A DNA stretch of 64,000 bases from JAMXLO01 sp035492535 (GCA_035492535.1 DATJJM010000362.1:1-64000); one strand, 5' to 3'. Positions 53,351 through 61,541 are shown, numbered from the stretch's first letter. Numbers and translations are program-made. Notes: generated by a model from the letters alone, not told the origin.

Positions 53351-53465
53351 GGTGTCGTGGCGTCCTGCGTCATGCTTTGTCTTTTTTCACCTTTGCAACG
53401 CGCCGGGTCAACCATCGCGCACGGCTCCGACAAGAATCGTGCCAATTCTTAAGGTTGCCGCAACG

Positions 53466-54101
53466 TCAGTGTGAAAAAATGTCCGGCTGTTCGTAGCCAA
53501 GCAGGTCGAGCCGGGCCCGGGCAGGAAGGAAACTGAAACAGGCTTCCGCGAGTTCCCGCCGGGCCTCGCGGATCAACAGTGCCTCCAGCTTCGTCCAGAG
53601 GGCGTGCAAATGTAACACGTCCGACGCCGCATAGGCCAACTGTTCCGGAGTTAGTTCCACCGCCCCCCAATCCGAGGACTGCTGCTGCTTCGATAGATCG
53701 ACGCCGAGCAACTCCTTGCACAGATCCTTCAGCCCATGCCTGTCGGTGAACGTGCGCGTCAGCCGCGCCGCAATCTTGGTGCAGCGCACCGGTGCCACCG
53801 TGATTCCCAGCGCGTGCTGAAGCATCGCCACGTCGAAGCGAGCGAAGTGCATCAGCTTCACGATGGCAGGGTCGGCCATCAGGCGACCCAGGTTCGGACA
53901 GTCATAGCCGTGCCCGCCGAGCGAGGGCGGGATGATCTGCACCAGGTGTGCATGTCCGTCGCCCGCCGACAGCTGCACCAGGCAGAGCCGGTCTCGATGG
54001 GGGTTCAGCCCCATCGTCTCAGTATCGACGGCGACCACCGGGCCTAGCGACAGGCCGTCGGGCAGGTCGTGGCGATGCAGATGAATGGTGCCGCCGGGCA
54101 T
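53466..54101 (-). CDS. rnd: Ribonuclease D (short form)
   Basis: The 211-residue DEDDy 3'-5' exonuclease has VVAVDTETMGLNPHRDRLC (DxE), FARFDVAMLQHALG and AYAASDVLHLHAL (Y and last Asp). It lacks the HRDC domains of E. coli RNase D, as usual for the short alphaproteobacterial form that trims tRNA 3' ends. I place the start at the ATG at 54101; an in-frame GTG at 54119 is possible. A tRNA-Leu gene lies 41 bp upstream on the same strand, so the enzyme and one of its likely substrates may share a transcript. Confidence 0.9.
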   Translation of the reverse strand: MPGGTIHLHRHDLPDGLSLGPVVAVDTETMGLNPHRDRLCLVQLSAGDGHAHLVQIIPPSLGGHGYDCPNLGRLMADPAIVKLMHFARFDVAMLQHALGITVAPVRCTKIAARLTRTFTDRHGLKDLCKELLGVDLSKQQQSSDWGAVELTPEQLAYAASDVLHLHALWTKLEALLIREARRELAEACFSFLPARARLDLLGYEQPDIFSH

Positions 54102-54142
54102 GAATTGCGTGGTGCTCACGGGCTGGGAGTTTACCTGCCGCC

Positions 54143-54231
54143 TGGTGCCCAGGAGAAGACTCGAACTTCCACGACCTTGCGGCCACAGGTACCTGAAACC
54201 TGCGCGTCTACCAATTCCGCCACCTGGGCAT
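54143..54231 (-). tRNA. tRNA-Leu (anticodon CAG)
   Basis: The minus strand folds as a class II tRNA: acceptor arm GCCCAGG/CCTGGGC, D arm with TTGGTAGA, anticodon stem CAGGT/ACCTG with loop TTCAGGT (anticodon CAG), a long variable arm (GGCCGCAAGGTC) and the T arm with GTTCGAGTC. The CCA tail is encoded (54143-54145). The identity fits leucine with the CUG codon, heavily used in this GC-rich genome. Confidence 0.97.
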
Positions 54232-54405
54232 GGGTGGAGCAGCGATAGGGCGCGCGATGTAGCCTCCGCATGCGGGCGCGTCAACGGCAGCTGCGGCGGG
54301 CCTCGTCGAAGAGCGGGCAAGAGACCACCCGTGGCGCACTGGCCCGCGCTTCCAGCATACGCGAAGTGAAGCCGGGTGGCAGCCGGATCGCATACAGGCG
54401 AGGTA

Positions 54406-56598
54406 TTACAAAACGTGCCCCTCCGGCGCGTCCACTGGCGTGTCCAGCACCTCGCGTATTTTGGCAGCGAGCGCAGTCAGATTGAACGGCTTCGCAATGA
54501 AATGCACGTCGTGATCGAGCACTCCGTTGTGCAGGATCGCGTTGCGCGTATAGCCGGTGGTGAACAGCACGCGCAGCCCCGGTTGCGCCGACCGTGCGGC
54601 ATCCGCCAGGGCGCGACCGTTAACGCCGCCCGGCAGGCCGACATCGGTGAACAACAGATCAATGCCGCCATGGTCCACGATCAGGCGCACGCCATCCATG
54701 GCATCGCCGGCCTCCAGCACCTCGTAACCCATGTCACGCAGTGCCTCGACCGAGGAGTGACGAACATCCTCGTCGTCCTCCACCACCAGGATCGTTTCGC
54801 CAGTGCCACGCGGCCGTGCCCGCACGACGCCCCGACTGGCTGGCGGCTTCTCTTCCGTTCGGATGAAGCGCGGCAGATACACCTTCACGGTACTGCCGTG
54901 GCCAGGCTCACTGTAGATCGCGACGTGACCGCCGGATTGCTTGATGAACCCATACACCATGGACAGACCGAGCCCGGTGCCCTGGCCAAGCGGCTTGGTG
55001 GTGAAGAATGGCTCAAACGCCCTCTCGATGACCTCCGGCGTCATGCCCATGCCCGTGTCGGTCACTGCGAGCATGACATACTGACCCGCGGTCACTTCCG
55101 CACGCGACGCGGCATAAGCGTCATCGAGGTGAGCATTGGCGGTTTCGATCGTCAGTTTGCCGCCGTGCGGCATCGCATCACGTGCGTTCACCGCGAGGTT
55201 CAGCAGCACATTCTCCAGCTGGTTGGCATCCACGCGTGTCTGCCACAGACCGCCGGCCAGCACGGTTTCGATCGCGACGTCCTCGCCCAGCGTGCGGCGC
55301 AGCAGATCGGACAAGCCTGTCACCATGCGCCCGAGGTCAAGCGGTTCTGGATCCAATGGCTGCTGACGCGCGAACGCCAGCAAACGATGCGTCAATGTGG
55401 CGGCGCGCTGCACGCCGGACATGGCCGCGTCGGCCAGTTTGAACAGCGCCTCGCTGCCCGGTGGCATCCTCCGCTGCATCAGCTCGATATTGCTGCTGAT
55501 CACCGTCAAGTGGTTGTTGAAGTCATGCGCGATGCCGCCGGTAAGCCGGCCAACCGCCTCCATCTTCTGCGACTGGCGAAGCGCTTCCTCGGCCAGCTCG
55601 CGGCGCTCCACCTCGGTTCGCAACTGCGCCAGCGTGGCGTGCTGGCGCCGCCATTGCTGCGTCGCCAGGAGGCTCAGCAGAAGCAGTGACAAGGTTGCCG
55701 GAATGCCAAAGATCAGATGCGTCGCCATAAGGTCGCGCCATTGAAGGACCACCGACGACCAGCTCCGCCCGACCATGACAATGACAGGGTAGCTGCTGAG
55801 TGCCTTGTACGCGATCAGCCGGCTCGTATCGTCAAGCGATGAGCGGCCTTCGGCGCGGCCGCCCAACGGGTTGCGGGCGATGGCGTCGAGTAGCCACTGG
55901 TCTCGCTGCGGCGCGTCGCTGGAGTTGGGAAGCTCGGGATAACTTGCCAGCACGGTTCCATCGCTGCGGAGGACGGCGGCAGTGTAGTTGGTATCACCAG
56001 CGAATAGAGTCTCGTCGAAATCCCTGAAATAGTTCGGTGACACACCAATGAGGATTGCCCCCGCGAATGTCGGGCCGGGTGCACCGCGGCGGACCGCCAC
56101 GCTGAACAATTCCTCATGAGTCAGGCGGCCATAAACCACGCCACCGATCTGCAAGGTCTCTCCCGCATTGCGCAACGCACGAAAATAGTCGCGGTCGGCA
56201 AAGGTCGCCGTTCGATCGACCGGGTAGCGGGACGATGCAACCAGAGGATGGCCGTCGGCACTCAACACGACCGCAGCTGTCACCTGGCTGTAGCCTGCGA
56301 TCATCGCCAGCAGCTTCTCGTGCAGTGCCTGTTCGCGCAGGGTCACTTCGGCGTCCGTCAGGCCGGCAAGCGCATCATTGATACGATGTCCTAAAAGAAC
56401 ATGTGTATCGAGCACGCGCGTTATCTGCTCACTGGACACGGCAAGCGCGCCACGCACGTCGGCGTCGGCTTCCCATAAGGTGCTGCGCCAGGCGAGCCAG
56501 CTGCCTGCGCCGAACACCAGCAATGGCACGATGACCGAGGCAATGATCATGCCGCGCAGAGCCCACGGGTTGCCGGTCTCTCTGCTAGCTTCACTCAT
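54406..56598 (-). CDS. Hybrid sensor histidine kinase with periplasmic sensor and receiver
   Basis: The 730-residue protein has a first transmembrane helix (IIASVIVPLLVFGAGSWLAW), a periplasmic sensor of about 250 residues of dCache/PDC type (YPVDRTATFADRDYFRAL), a second helix (LIFGIPATLSLLLLSLLA), HisKA with His358 in TGGIAHDFNNHLTVI, an ATPase domain (TDTGMGMTPE and GQGTGLGLSMVYGF) and a C-terminal receiver with the phospho-Asp in LLFTDVGLPGG. The GIAHDFNNHL form is typical of hybrid kinases with a cognate internal receiver. The ATG at 56598 is preferred over a TTG six codons upstream. No partner regulator adjoins it. Confidence 0.94.
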   Translation of the reverse strand: MSEASRETGNPWALRGMIIASVIVPLLVFGAGSWLAWRSTLWEADADVRGALAVSSEQITRVLDTHVLLGHRINDALAGLTDAEVTLREQALHEKLLAMIAGYSQVTAAVVLSADGHPLVASSRYPVDRTATFADRDYFRALRNAGETLQIGGVVYGRLTHEELFSVAVRRGAPGPTFAGAILIGVSPNYFRDFDETLFAGDTNYTAAVLRSDGTVLASYPELPNSSDAPQRDQWLLDAIARNPLGGRAEGRSSLDDTSRLIAYKALSSYPVIVMVGRSWSSVVLQWRDLMATHLIFGIPATLSLLLLSLLATQQWRRQHATLAQLRTEVERRELAEEALRQSQKMEAVGRLTGGIAHDFNNHLTVISSNIELMQRRMPPGSEALFKLADAAMSGVQRAATLTHRLLAFARQQPLDPEPLDLGRMVTGLSDLLRRTLGEDVAIETVLAGGLWQTRVDANQLENVLLNLAVNARDAMPHGGKLTIETANAHLDDAYAASRAEVTAGQYVMLAVTDTGMGMTPEVIERAFEPFFTTKPLGQGTGLGLSMVYGFIKQSGGHVAIYSEPGHGSTVKVYLPRFIRTEEKPPASRGVVRARPRGTGETILVVEDDEDVRHSSVEALRDMGYEVLEAGDAMDGVRLIVDHGGIDLLFTDVGLPGGVNGRALADAARSAQPGLRVLFTTGYTRNAILHNGVLDHDVHFIAKPFNLTALAAKIREVLDTPVDAPEGHVL

Positions 56599-56723
56599 AC
56601 GGGGCGGCGTTCCCAAGCCTTCGCAACCATGTTGCCCAACGATGTGATGTCATAGTACGGAATGCGCCGCCAGATGCACACATTCAGCTTCTCACGCCCG
56701 CGTGATAGTGCGCGTTCCGCTTG

Positions 56724-57677
56724 ATGGACGCGTCGCGCCCAGTGCTGGTCGTCGGCAGCCTCAACATGGATCTGGTGGCGCGCTGCGAGCGACTGCCGCG
56801 TGAGGGCGAGACGCTGTTCGGCACTGATTTTTTCACTGCGTTTGGCGGCAAGGGCGGCAATCAGGCGGTGGCGGCGGCGCGGATCGGCGCCCACGTGACG
56901 ATGGCGGGTTGTGTCGGACATGATCAGTTTGGCACGGATATGGTCGCGGCCCTGACAGCAGCCGGCGTACAGACGGATTCGGTGCTCGCGGTCGACCGTC
57001 CGACCGGCACTGCGCTCATCACGGTGGACGCCGCCGGTGCCAATACAATCGTGGTCATAAGCGGCGCCAACATGGCATGCGACGTGGCGCTGGTCGATCG
57101 TGCACTCGCCGGAGCGGCAGCACCTGGCCTGCTGCTGGTGCAGCAGGAAATACCACCCGAGACCAATACCCATGCTATCCGGGCGGCCAAGGCGGCGGGA
57201 TGGTTCATCGTGCTCAATCCGGCGCCCGCGCGTGCGCTGCCGCAGGACCTGCTGCCACTGATCGACATCATCGCGCCAAACGAAACGGAAGCCGCGGCGC
57301 TCACCGGCCGGTCGATCGGTAGCCAAGCCGATGCACTCGCGGCGGCCGGCGACCTGCTGCAACAAGGTGCTGCGGCGGTGCTGGTTACGTTGGGCCGCGA
57401 CGGCGCATTGTATCGCGACGCTTCGCGCGCGCTGCATTGCCCGGCGCTGCCAGTGCAGGCAGTCGACACCACCGCCGCTGGCGACGCCTATCTTGGCGCA
57501 CTGGCCGCGGCACTCGCGGAGGGGCAGAGCCTGGAACAGGGCCTGGGCTTTGCCGCGGCCGCGGCAGGGCTGGCGGTAACGAGGCTTGGTGCGCAACCGT
57601 CACTCGGTACGCGTGCCGAGGTGTCTGCTTTCATCGTGCGCCACGGCCGGCCACAGCCCGTCAGCGTGCCCGGCTGA
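56724..57677 (+). CDS. rbsK: Ribokinase-family (PfkB) sugar kinase
   Basis: The 317-residue kinase has the N-terminal VVGSLNMDLVARCERLPREG, the FGGKGGNQAVAAARIGA signature (PfkB 1) and the C-terminal anion hole DTTAAGDAYLGALAAAL with the catalytic Asp (PfkB 2). This matches ribokinase, which phosphorylates D-ribose at O5, though related nucleoside or deoxyribose kinases cannot be excluded. No ribose transporter is adjacent. It is convergent with the prenyl synthase gene, overlapping by 17 bp. An in-frame TTG one codon upstream is not preferred. Confidence 0.87.
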   Translation: MDASRPVLVVGSLNMDLVARCERLPREGETLFGTDFFTAFGGKGGNQAVAAARIGAHVTMAGCVGHDQFGTDMVAALTAAGVQTDSVLAVDRPTGTALITVDAAGANTIVVISGANMACDVALVDRALAGAAAPGLLLVQQEIPPETNTHAIRAAKAAGWFIVLNPAPARALPQDLLPLIDIIAPNETEAAALTGRSIGSQADALAAAGDLLQQGAAAVLVTLGRDGALYRDASRALHCPALPVQAVDTTAAGDAYLGALAAALAEGQSLEQGLGFAAAAAGLAVTRLGAQPSLGTRAEVSAFIVRHGRPQPVSVPG

Positions 57678-58731
57678 CCGTATAGTCCGCGACATCCAGC
57701 AGCGCGCCCCGCAGGGCATTGTCCGGGAACGCGGCGAGCGCAGCCTTCGCGGCCGCGGCGAAGCCGCAGGCGCGCTGCAGCGTGGCGCCGATGGCATCCC
57801 GCCGCGCCATCAGGTGCAGGGCGTGGTCCAGATCGACATCAGTTTGCTCGGTGGCTTCGATCGTGCGTTGCCAGAATGCGCGTTCCTCCGCATCCCCTGC
57901 CTGATAGGCGGCCAGCACGGGCAATGTAATCTTACCCTCGCGGAAGTCGTCGCCGACGGTCTTGCCTAGCAGCGCCTGATCGGCCGCGTAGTCGAGTGCG
58001 TCGTCCACCAATTGGAAGGCGACGCCCAGGTTCATGCCGAACTCGGCCAGCGCGGCAACCTCGGTCTCAGGGCGGTCGGCCACAATCCCGCCCACTTCGC
58101 AGGCGGCGGCAAACAGCGCAGCAGTCTTGCCCCGAATGACCTCAAGATAGCGGGCCTCGCTGGTTGACAGGTCATTCTGGGTGACGAGCTGCAGGACCTC
58201 ACCCTCGGCGATGGTTGCCGCGGCACGCGACAGGATCGCCAGCACCGCCAGCGAGCCGTCCTCCACCATCAACTGGAAGGCACGGGCAAACAGGAAGTCG
58301 CCCACCAGCACCGAGGCCTGATTGCCGAACACCGCGTTGGCTGACGCGAGGCCACGGCGCAGCACGCTCTCGTCCACCACATCGTCGTGCAGCAGCGTCG
58401 CGGTGTGGATGAACTCGACGCAAGCCGCGAGCGCGATGTGGCGGTCACCCGGGTAGCCGCACAGCCGGGCTGTGGCCAACGTGAGCAGGGGACGCAGCCG
58501 CTTCCCACCGGCCGCGACGATGTGAGCTGCGAGCTGCGGGATCAGCGTCACCGGGCTGTCCATGCGGGCGACGATGGTTCGGTTACAGGCCTCCAGATCG
58601 GGCTCGAGCAAGGTGACCAGCGCGCTCAGCGCGTCAGGGCGCGGGGTAGGCGCCGGGCCGGCATGCGTCGGGCTGAGCGCGACGTCCAAGCTCCTCTCCT
58701 CACTTGCATGTCGGGTGGACACAGGCACCAT
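57661..58731 (-). CDS. ispB: Polyprenyl diphosphate synthase (octaprenyl/decaprenyl type)
   Basis: This trans-prenyl synthase makes the long side chain of ubiquinone. The 356-residue protein has both aspartate-rich motifs, TATLLHDDVVDE (FARM) and AFQLVDDALDYAAD (SARM), plus AGGKRLRPLLTLA and the GKTAALFAAACE stretch. The residue pattern before FARM has no bulky stop residue, consistent with a long product (inference; C8 to C10). Its N-terminal 25 residues are Pro/Thr-rich and look disordered. It is divergent from a DUF2007 gene, a known alphaproteobacterial pairing. Confidence 0.92.
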   Translation of the reverse strand: MVPVSTRHASEERSLDVALSPTHAGPAPTPRPDALSALVTLLEPDLEACNRTIVARMDSPVTLIPQLAAHIVAAGGKRLRPLLTLATARLCGYPGDRHIALAACVEFIHTATLLHDDVVDESVLRRGLASANAVFGNQASVLVGDFLFARAFQLMVEDGSLAVLAILSRAAATIAEGEVLQLVTQNDLSTSEARYLEVIRGKTAALFAAACEVGGIVADRPETEVAALAEFGMNLGVAFQLVDDALDYAADQALLGKTVGDDFREGKITLPVLAAYQAGDAEERAFWQRTIEATEQTDVDLDHALHLMARRDAIGATLQRACGFAAAAKAALAAFPDNALRGALLDVADYTVSRAR

Positions 58732-58761
58732 ATCGGTGCCCCAGAAACAGGGTCAAGCAAG

Positions 58762-58968
58762 GTGCAGGTGCTCGTGACGTCGAATGATCCGGTGCGGCTG
58801 TCGTTTCTGACAGCGCTGCTGGCGGATGCCGGCATTGGGGCGGTCGTGCTGGACGGGTACACGAGCGCGGTGGAGGGCAGTATCGGTGCCATCCCCCGCC
58901 GACTGATGGTGGCCACCGAGGACGAGTGGCGCGCGCGTCAGGTGCTGCGCGATGCCGGGGAGCTGTAA
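58762..58968 (+). CDS. DUF2007 family small protein
   Basis: The 68-residue protein belongs to DUF2007, small cytosolic proteins with a PII-like fold suspected of signalling. It reads QVLVTSNDPVRLSFLTALL, then a variable middle and RRLMVATEDEWRARQVLRDAG at the end, all typical. The GTG at 58762 is the best start because homology begins there; the frame is open upstream. Only 30 bp separate it from the divergent prenyl synthase start. Confidence 0.87.
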   Translation: MQVLVTSNDPVRLSFLTALLADAGIGAVVLDGYTSAVEGSIGAIPRRLMVATEDEWRARQVLRDAGEL

Positions 58969-59068
58969 CCACCTGCCACGTGCGCTTGTCGGTGGGGTGC
59001 GGCGAGGCAGCTCGGTGGTGGTTGCCGCGGCAAGTTCATCTCGCAAGGGCCACGGGCCGTGGTCATCC

Positions 59069-59112
59069 GTGTGAGCGAAGGCGAGATCCTCTCCGCCTGA
59101 TCTCCGTCACAC
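59069..59112. repeat. Nested inverted repeat between DUF2007 and Rrf2 genes
   Basis: GTGTGA (59069-59074) pairs with TCACAC (59107-59112), and inside it GAGATC (59083-59088) pairs with GATCTC (59099-59104). The 204-bp gap between two convergent genes also has palindromes TTGCCGCGGCAA (59022-59033) and TGCCGCGGCA (59145-59154). No T run follows, so a terminator is possible but not typical. Confidence 0.4.
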
Positions 59113-59172
59113 CGTACGACGCGATGATCACTTCCGCGGAGGCATGCCGCGGCACGGGCCCGTCCAATTCGC

Positions 59173-59751
59173 TCATTTTCCGGATCGACCAGCGGTCCTG
59201 CGCCGGATGATGGCTGGGCTTGTCGCCGGCGCCGACATCGGTGGATGCGGCAGCAAGGCGGCCAGACCGTGGCTGCCGGAATCAATTTTGCTGGCTGTCT
59301 CTCGGCGCTTGCGCTGCCGCTTCTTGCTGGTCTGATGGGTGCGGGCGAGTTCGGCCAGCGAGCAATTCTCCAGTACTCCGGCGATTGCATCGCGCGCCTG
59401 CTGCATCAGCGGCTGCAACCGGCATTCGCTGATATCGACGCAGTCGGCGCACTGGCGGAACCGTGTGCGGCTGGCGCACGGCGTCAGCGCAAGCGGGCCG
59501 TCGAGGATTCGGATGATGTCCGCGACCGAAATTGTCGCCGGATCACGCAGGAAGCGATGACCGCCCTGCGCACCGCGCCGACTCTCGATGATCCCATGAT
59601 CGCGCAACTGCACAAAGATCGCCTCGAGGAATTTGCGCGGCACCTGTTCGTGTTCCGCTACGTCGCCGGTCTGGAGCCATTCGCCCGAGGACGCACCCTC
59701 GGCGAGCCGGAGAACCGCGCGCAGCGCGTATTTCGCCTTGCTGGATAACAT
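59173..59751 (-). CDS. Rrf2-family transcriptional regulator
   Basis: The 192-residue protein has the Rrf2 winged helix: MLSSKAKYALRAVLRLAEGA, VPRKFLEAIFVQLRDHGI and SRRGAQGGHRFLRDP. Four cysteines follow (Cys92, Cys101, Cys104, Cys110; PCASRTRFRQCADCVDISEC), enough to bind an Fe-S cluster or sense redox, as in IscR. A basic tail (KKRQRKRRE) and a 40-residue Pro/Ser-rich extension end the protein, longer than the usual 130-160. It is divergent from a sulfonate-type ABC operon with a matching operator between, so it probably controls sulfur uptake (inference). The ATG at 59751 fits the family start. Confidence 0.92.
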   Translation of the reverse strand: MLSSKAKYALRAVLRLAEGASSGEWLQTGDVAEHEQVPRKFLEAIFVQLRDHGIIESRRGAQGGHRFLRDPATISVADIIRILDGPLALTPCASRTRFRQCADCVDISECRLQPLMQQARDAIAGVLENCSLAELARTHQTSKKRQRKRRETASKIDSGSHGLAALLPHPPMSAPATSPAIIRRRTAGRSGK

Positions 59752-59816
59752 GGCGCGGCTGGTGAGGCATCCGCACCAGCCGGTCAACCCCCGCGTCGCG
59801 AATGCCGATTTTGTGG

Positions 59817-59870
59817 TTGACAGCGCTCCACCAATACCCCCTTAATCCTATGTGCAAAGTAGGAATTAAG
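59817..59870 (+). promoter_or_regulatory. Promoter of the ABC operon with inverted-repeat operator
   Basis: TTGACA (59817-59822), a perfect -35, is followed after 18 nt by CTTAAT (59841-59846) as -10. The -10 is part of an inverted repeat, CTTAATCCTA (59841-59850) and TAGGAATTAAG (59860-59870), which match but for one extra base. The centre reads TGTGCAAAG. An operator over the -10 fits repression by the adjacent Rrf2 regulator, whose relatives bind similar CCTA/TAGG-type repeats. It could also control the regulator itself. Confidence 0.6.
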
Positions 59871-59967
59871 CCAATGACCTTTGCCGCGAACAGCATCGAT
59901 GGGGCCAGCCTCCGGGGTCGGCGACACGGCTGCCAAGAACCATGCCCTAGGGAGAATGGTTTTCATC

Positions 59968-60016
59968 CAATATGGCGCAATCGAAGGATGGGAATCTTTT
60001 TTGATCGCCCATATTG
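59968..60016 (+). other. Long hairpin in the ABC operon leader
   Basis: CAATATGG (59968-59975) pairs with CCATATTG (60009-60016). Inside, ATCGAAGGA can pair with TTTTTTGAT over nine positions if G-U pairs are allowed, leaving a small loop. The 49-nt hairpin lies in an AT-rich island of the 341-bp gap between the Rrf2 gene and the leader peptide. It might be a transcript-stability element, a sRNA, or a riboregulator. I do not recognise a known riboswitch. Confidence 0.45.
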
Positions 60017-60092
60017 CTTTCTCCAGAAAAAATATTCTTTTAGTTGGTGGAATGCTGCCTTCCCGGCGGCGCGCCGCACGAAAGGGACGACC

Positions 60093-60158
60093 ATGGCAGG
60101 AGCCATGTTCATGACGATGCCGCTGCGCTCCGACGCGAGCGCATCGCGATGTAGCTGA
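60093..60158 (+). CDS. Putative cysteine leader peptide (21 aa)
   Basis: A 21-codon frame starts at an ATG with AAAGGGA 6 nt upstream and ends SASRCS, with one TGT cysteine codon as the penultimate residue, before TGA. It lies 67 nt ahead of the first gene of a sulfonate-type ABC operon. Short leader ORFs ending in Cys codons that attenuate sulfur genes are known in other bacteria. Hairpins can form inside it (60124-60143) and across its stop (60156-60169). When Cys-tRNA is short, a ribosome would stall at the Cys codon and change the fold (inference). A single Cys codon is weaker evidence than several. Confidence 0.5.
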   Translation: MAGAMFMTMPLRSDASASRCS

Positions 60159-60187
60159 CGCGCACGTCAGGTCCGGCCGTTCGCCGG
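60156..60187 (+). other. Two hairpins at the leader peptide stop (candidate attenuator)
   Basis: TGACG-CGCA-CGTCA (60156-60169) begins at the leader's stop codon, and CCGGC-CGTTC-GCCGG (60173-60187) follows 3 nt later. The sequence TGCGC at 60124-60128 can pair with GCGCA at 60139-60143 or at 60160-60164, so alternative folds are possible. No T tail follows, so any control would act on translation or by Rho rather than by intrinsic termination. Confidence 0.4.
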
Positions 60188-60225
60188 CAACACATCCCTG
60201 CAGTCGTTTCAAAGGAAACCAATCG

Positions 60226-60468
60226 ATGTTGCAATCGCACATCATCGAAGTGGATGGCGCGTTCGTTGGCGTGGCCGTTCGCATCGACCGCGGCTATCGC
60301 TTCGTCGCCACCGACTTCCGCCTCGAGGAGCTGGATACCTCGATCTGGCCCAGCCTCGACGATGTCCGGCGCCTGGCGCGCCGCTCGCTGCAGGCCGCGA
60401 TGTCGGCCGGCCCGATCTCGCCCGCGCTTCACGCGCACGCGCATCTCGCAGCCAGCAAGGACCATTGA
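60226..60468 (+). CDS. Small conserved protein heading the ABC operon
   Basis: The 80-residue protein has no signal or membrane segment. It reads EVDGAFVGVAVRIDRGYRF, FVATDFRLEELDTSIWP and DDVRRLARRSLQAA, like a small group of proteins I have seen at the head of sulfonate/taurine ABC operons; the function is unknown. AAAGGAAACC precedes the ATG, and the stop is 2 bp before the next gene's ATG, so it is co-translated with the binding protein. A role in transport control or in sensing the substrate is possible. Confidence 0.72.
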   Translation: MLQSHIIEVDGAFVGVAVRIDRGYRFVATDFRLEELDTSIWPSLDDVRRLARRSLQAAMSAGPISPALHAHAHLAASKDH

Positions 60469-60470
60469 TC

Positions 60471-61541
60471 ATGGCAAGCTCCACCCGCCGCGCCCTGTTG
60501 CGCGCTGCCGGGATTGCTGTGCCTTCCGCCATTCTCGCGCCGCGCGTCTTCGCAGTCAGCCGGCCGGCCGCCTCGCTGGATCCAATCGCGGCACCACCGA
60601 TCTGTCATGCCTCGGCGGAGGTGCCGCTGACAGTGGTGCCGGGCCAGCGCCGCACATTGCGCCTGACCTGGAACGCCAGCGCGATCTGCACCGTCGGCGT
60701 ACCCGTGGCGCAGACCAAGGGCTACTTCGAGAAGCGCAACGTCGCCGTCGAGCTGATCAACTTCGGTGGCTCCACCGACCAGTTGCTGGAGGCGATCGCC
60801 ACCGGCAAGGCGGACGCCGGCGTCGGCATGGCGCTGCGTTGGCTCAAGCCGCTGGAGCAGGGCTTTGACGTGCGCATCACCGCCGCGATCCATGGTGGCT
60901 GCATGCGGCTGCTGGCCGCCAAGGCGGGCGGCATCACGAAGCTGGAGGACCTGAAGGGCAAGACCATCGGCGCCAACGACATGGGCGCGCCCGACAAGAA
61001 CTTCTTCTCCATCCGCCTGGCCAAGCTCGGCATCGATCCGCTGAGCGATGTGCAGTGGAAGGTCTATCCGGCCGATATGCTGTCGGTGGCGTTGCAGAAG
61101 GGCGAGATCCAGGCGTTCACCTTGGGTGATCCGCTCGGCTGGGTGGTGCGCGACCGTGACGGCCTGACCGAGGTCGCCACCAACCTCACCGGCGAATACG
61201 CGCATCGTGCCTGCTGTGTGCTGGGTGTGCGCGGCAGCCTGATCCGCGACGACAAGCCGGCCGCGGCAGCAGTCACCGAGGCGTTGCTCGAAGCGCAGGA
61301 ATTTGTCTCCGCCGATCCGGACGCGTCGGCGGCGATCTTTGCGCCGTATGCGCCGGCGGCGAAGCCCGAGCAGCTGGCAGCGATGCTGCGCAGCCACACG
61401 CACAACCACCATCCGGTGGGTGCCGATCTCCGTACGGAGATCGCCGCCTACGTGGACGAACTGAAGGCGATATCGGTGATCAAGCCGAGCACCAATGCCG
61501 ATCGCTTCTCCGACAAGGTGTACGCCAATGTCCTCAGCTAG
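60471..61541 (+). CDS. ABC transporter substrate-binding protein (NrtA/SsuA/TauA family)
   Basis: The 356-residue periplasmic protein has a twin-arginine-like signal (TRRALLRAAGIAVPSAILAP) and the NMT1/SsuA-type two-lobed fold: VAQTKGYFEKRNVAVELINF, STDQLLEAIATGKADAGVGM and LKGKTIGANDMGAPDKNFF. It would bind a sulfonate, nitrate, taurine or related anion; the ligand cannot be set from sequence. The ATG at 60471 starts 2 bp after the preceding stop. It overlaps the permease start by 14 bp. HTHNHHP near the C-terminus is a His-rich loop not usual in the family. Confidence 0.9.
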   Translation: MASSTRRALLRAAGIAVPSAILAPRVFAVSRPAASLDPIAAPPICHASAEVPLTVVPGQRRTLRLTWNASAICTVGVPVAQTKGYFEKRNVAVELINFGGSTDQLLEAIATGKADAGVGMALRWLKPLEQGFDVRITAAIHGGCMRLLAAKAGGITKLEDLKGKTIGANDMGAPDKNFFSIRLAKLGIDPLSDVQWKVYPADMLSVALQKGEIQAFTLGDPLGWVVRDRDGLTEVATNLTGEYAHRACCVLGVRGSLIRDDKPAAAAVTEALLEAQEFVSADPDASAAIFAPYAPAAKPEQLAAMLRSHTHNHHPVGADLRTEIAAYVDELKAISVIKPSTNADRFSDKVYANVLS

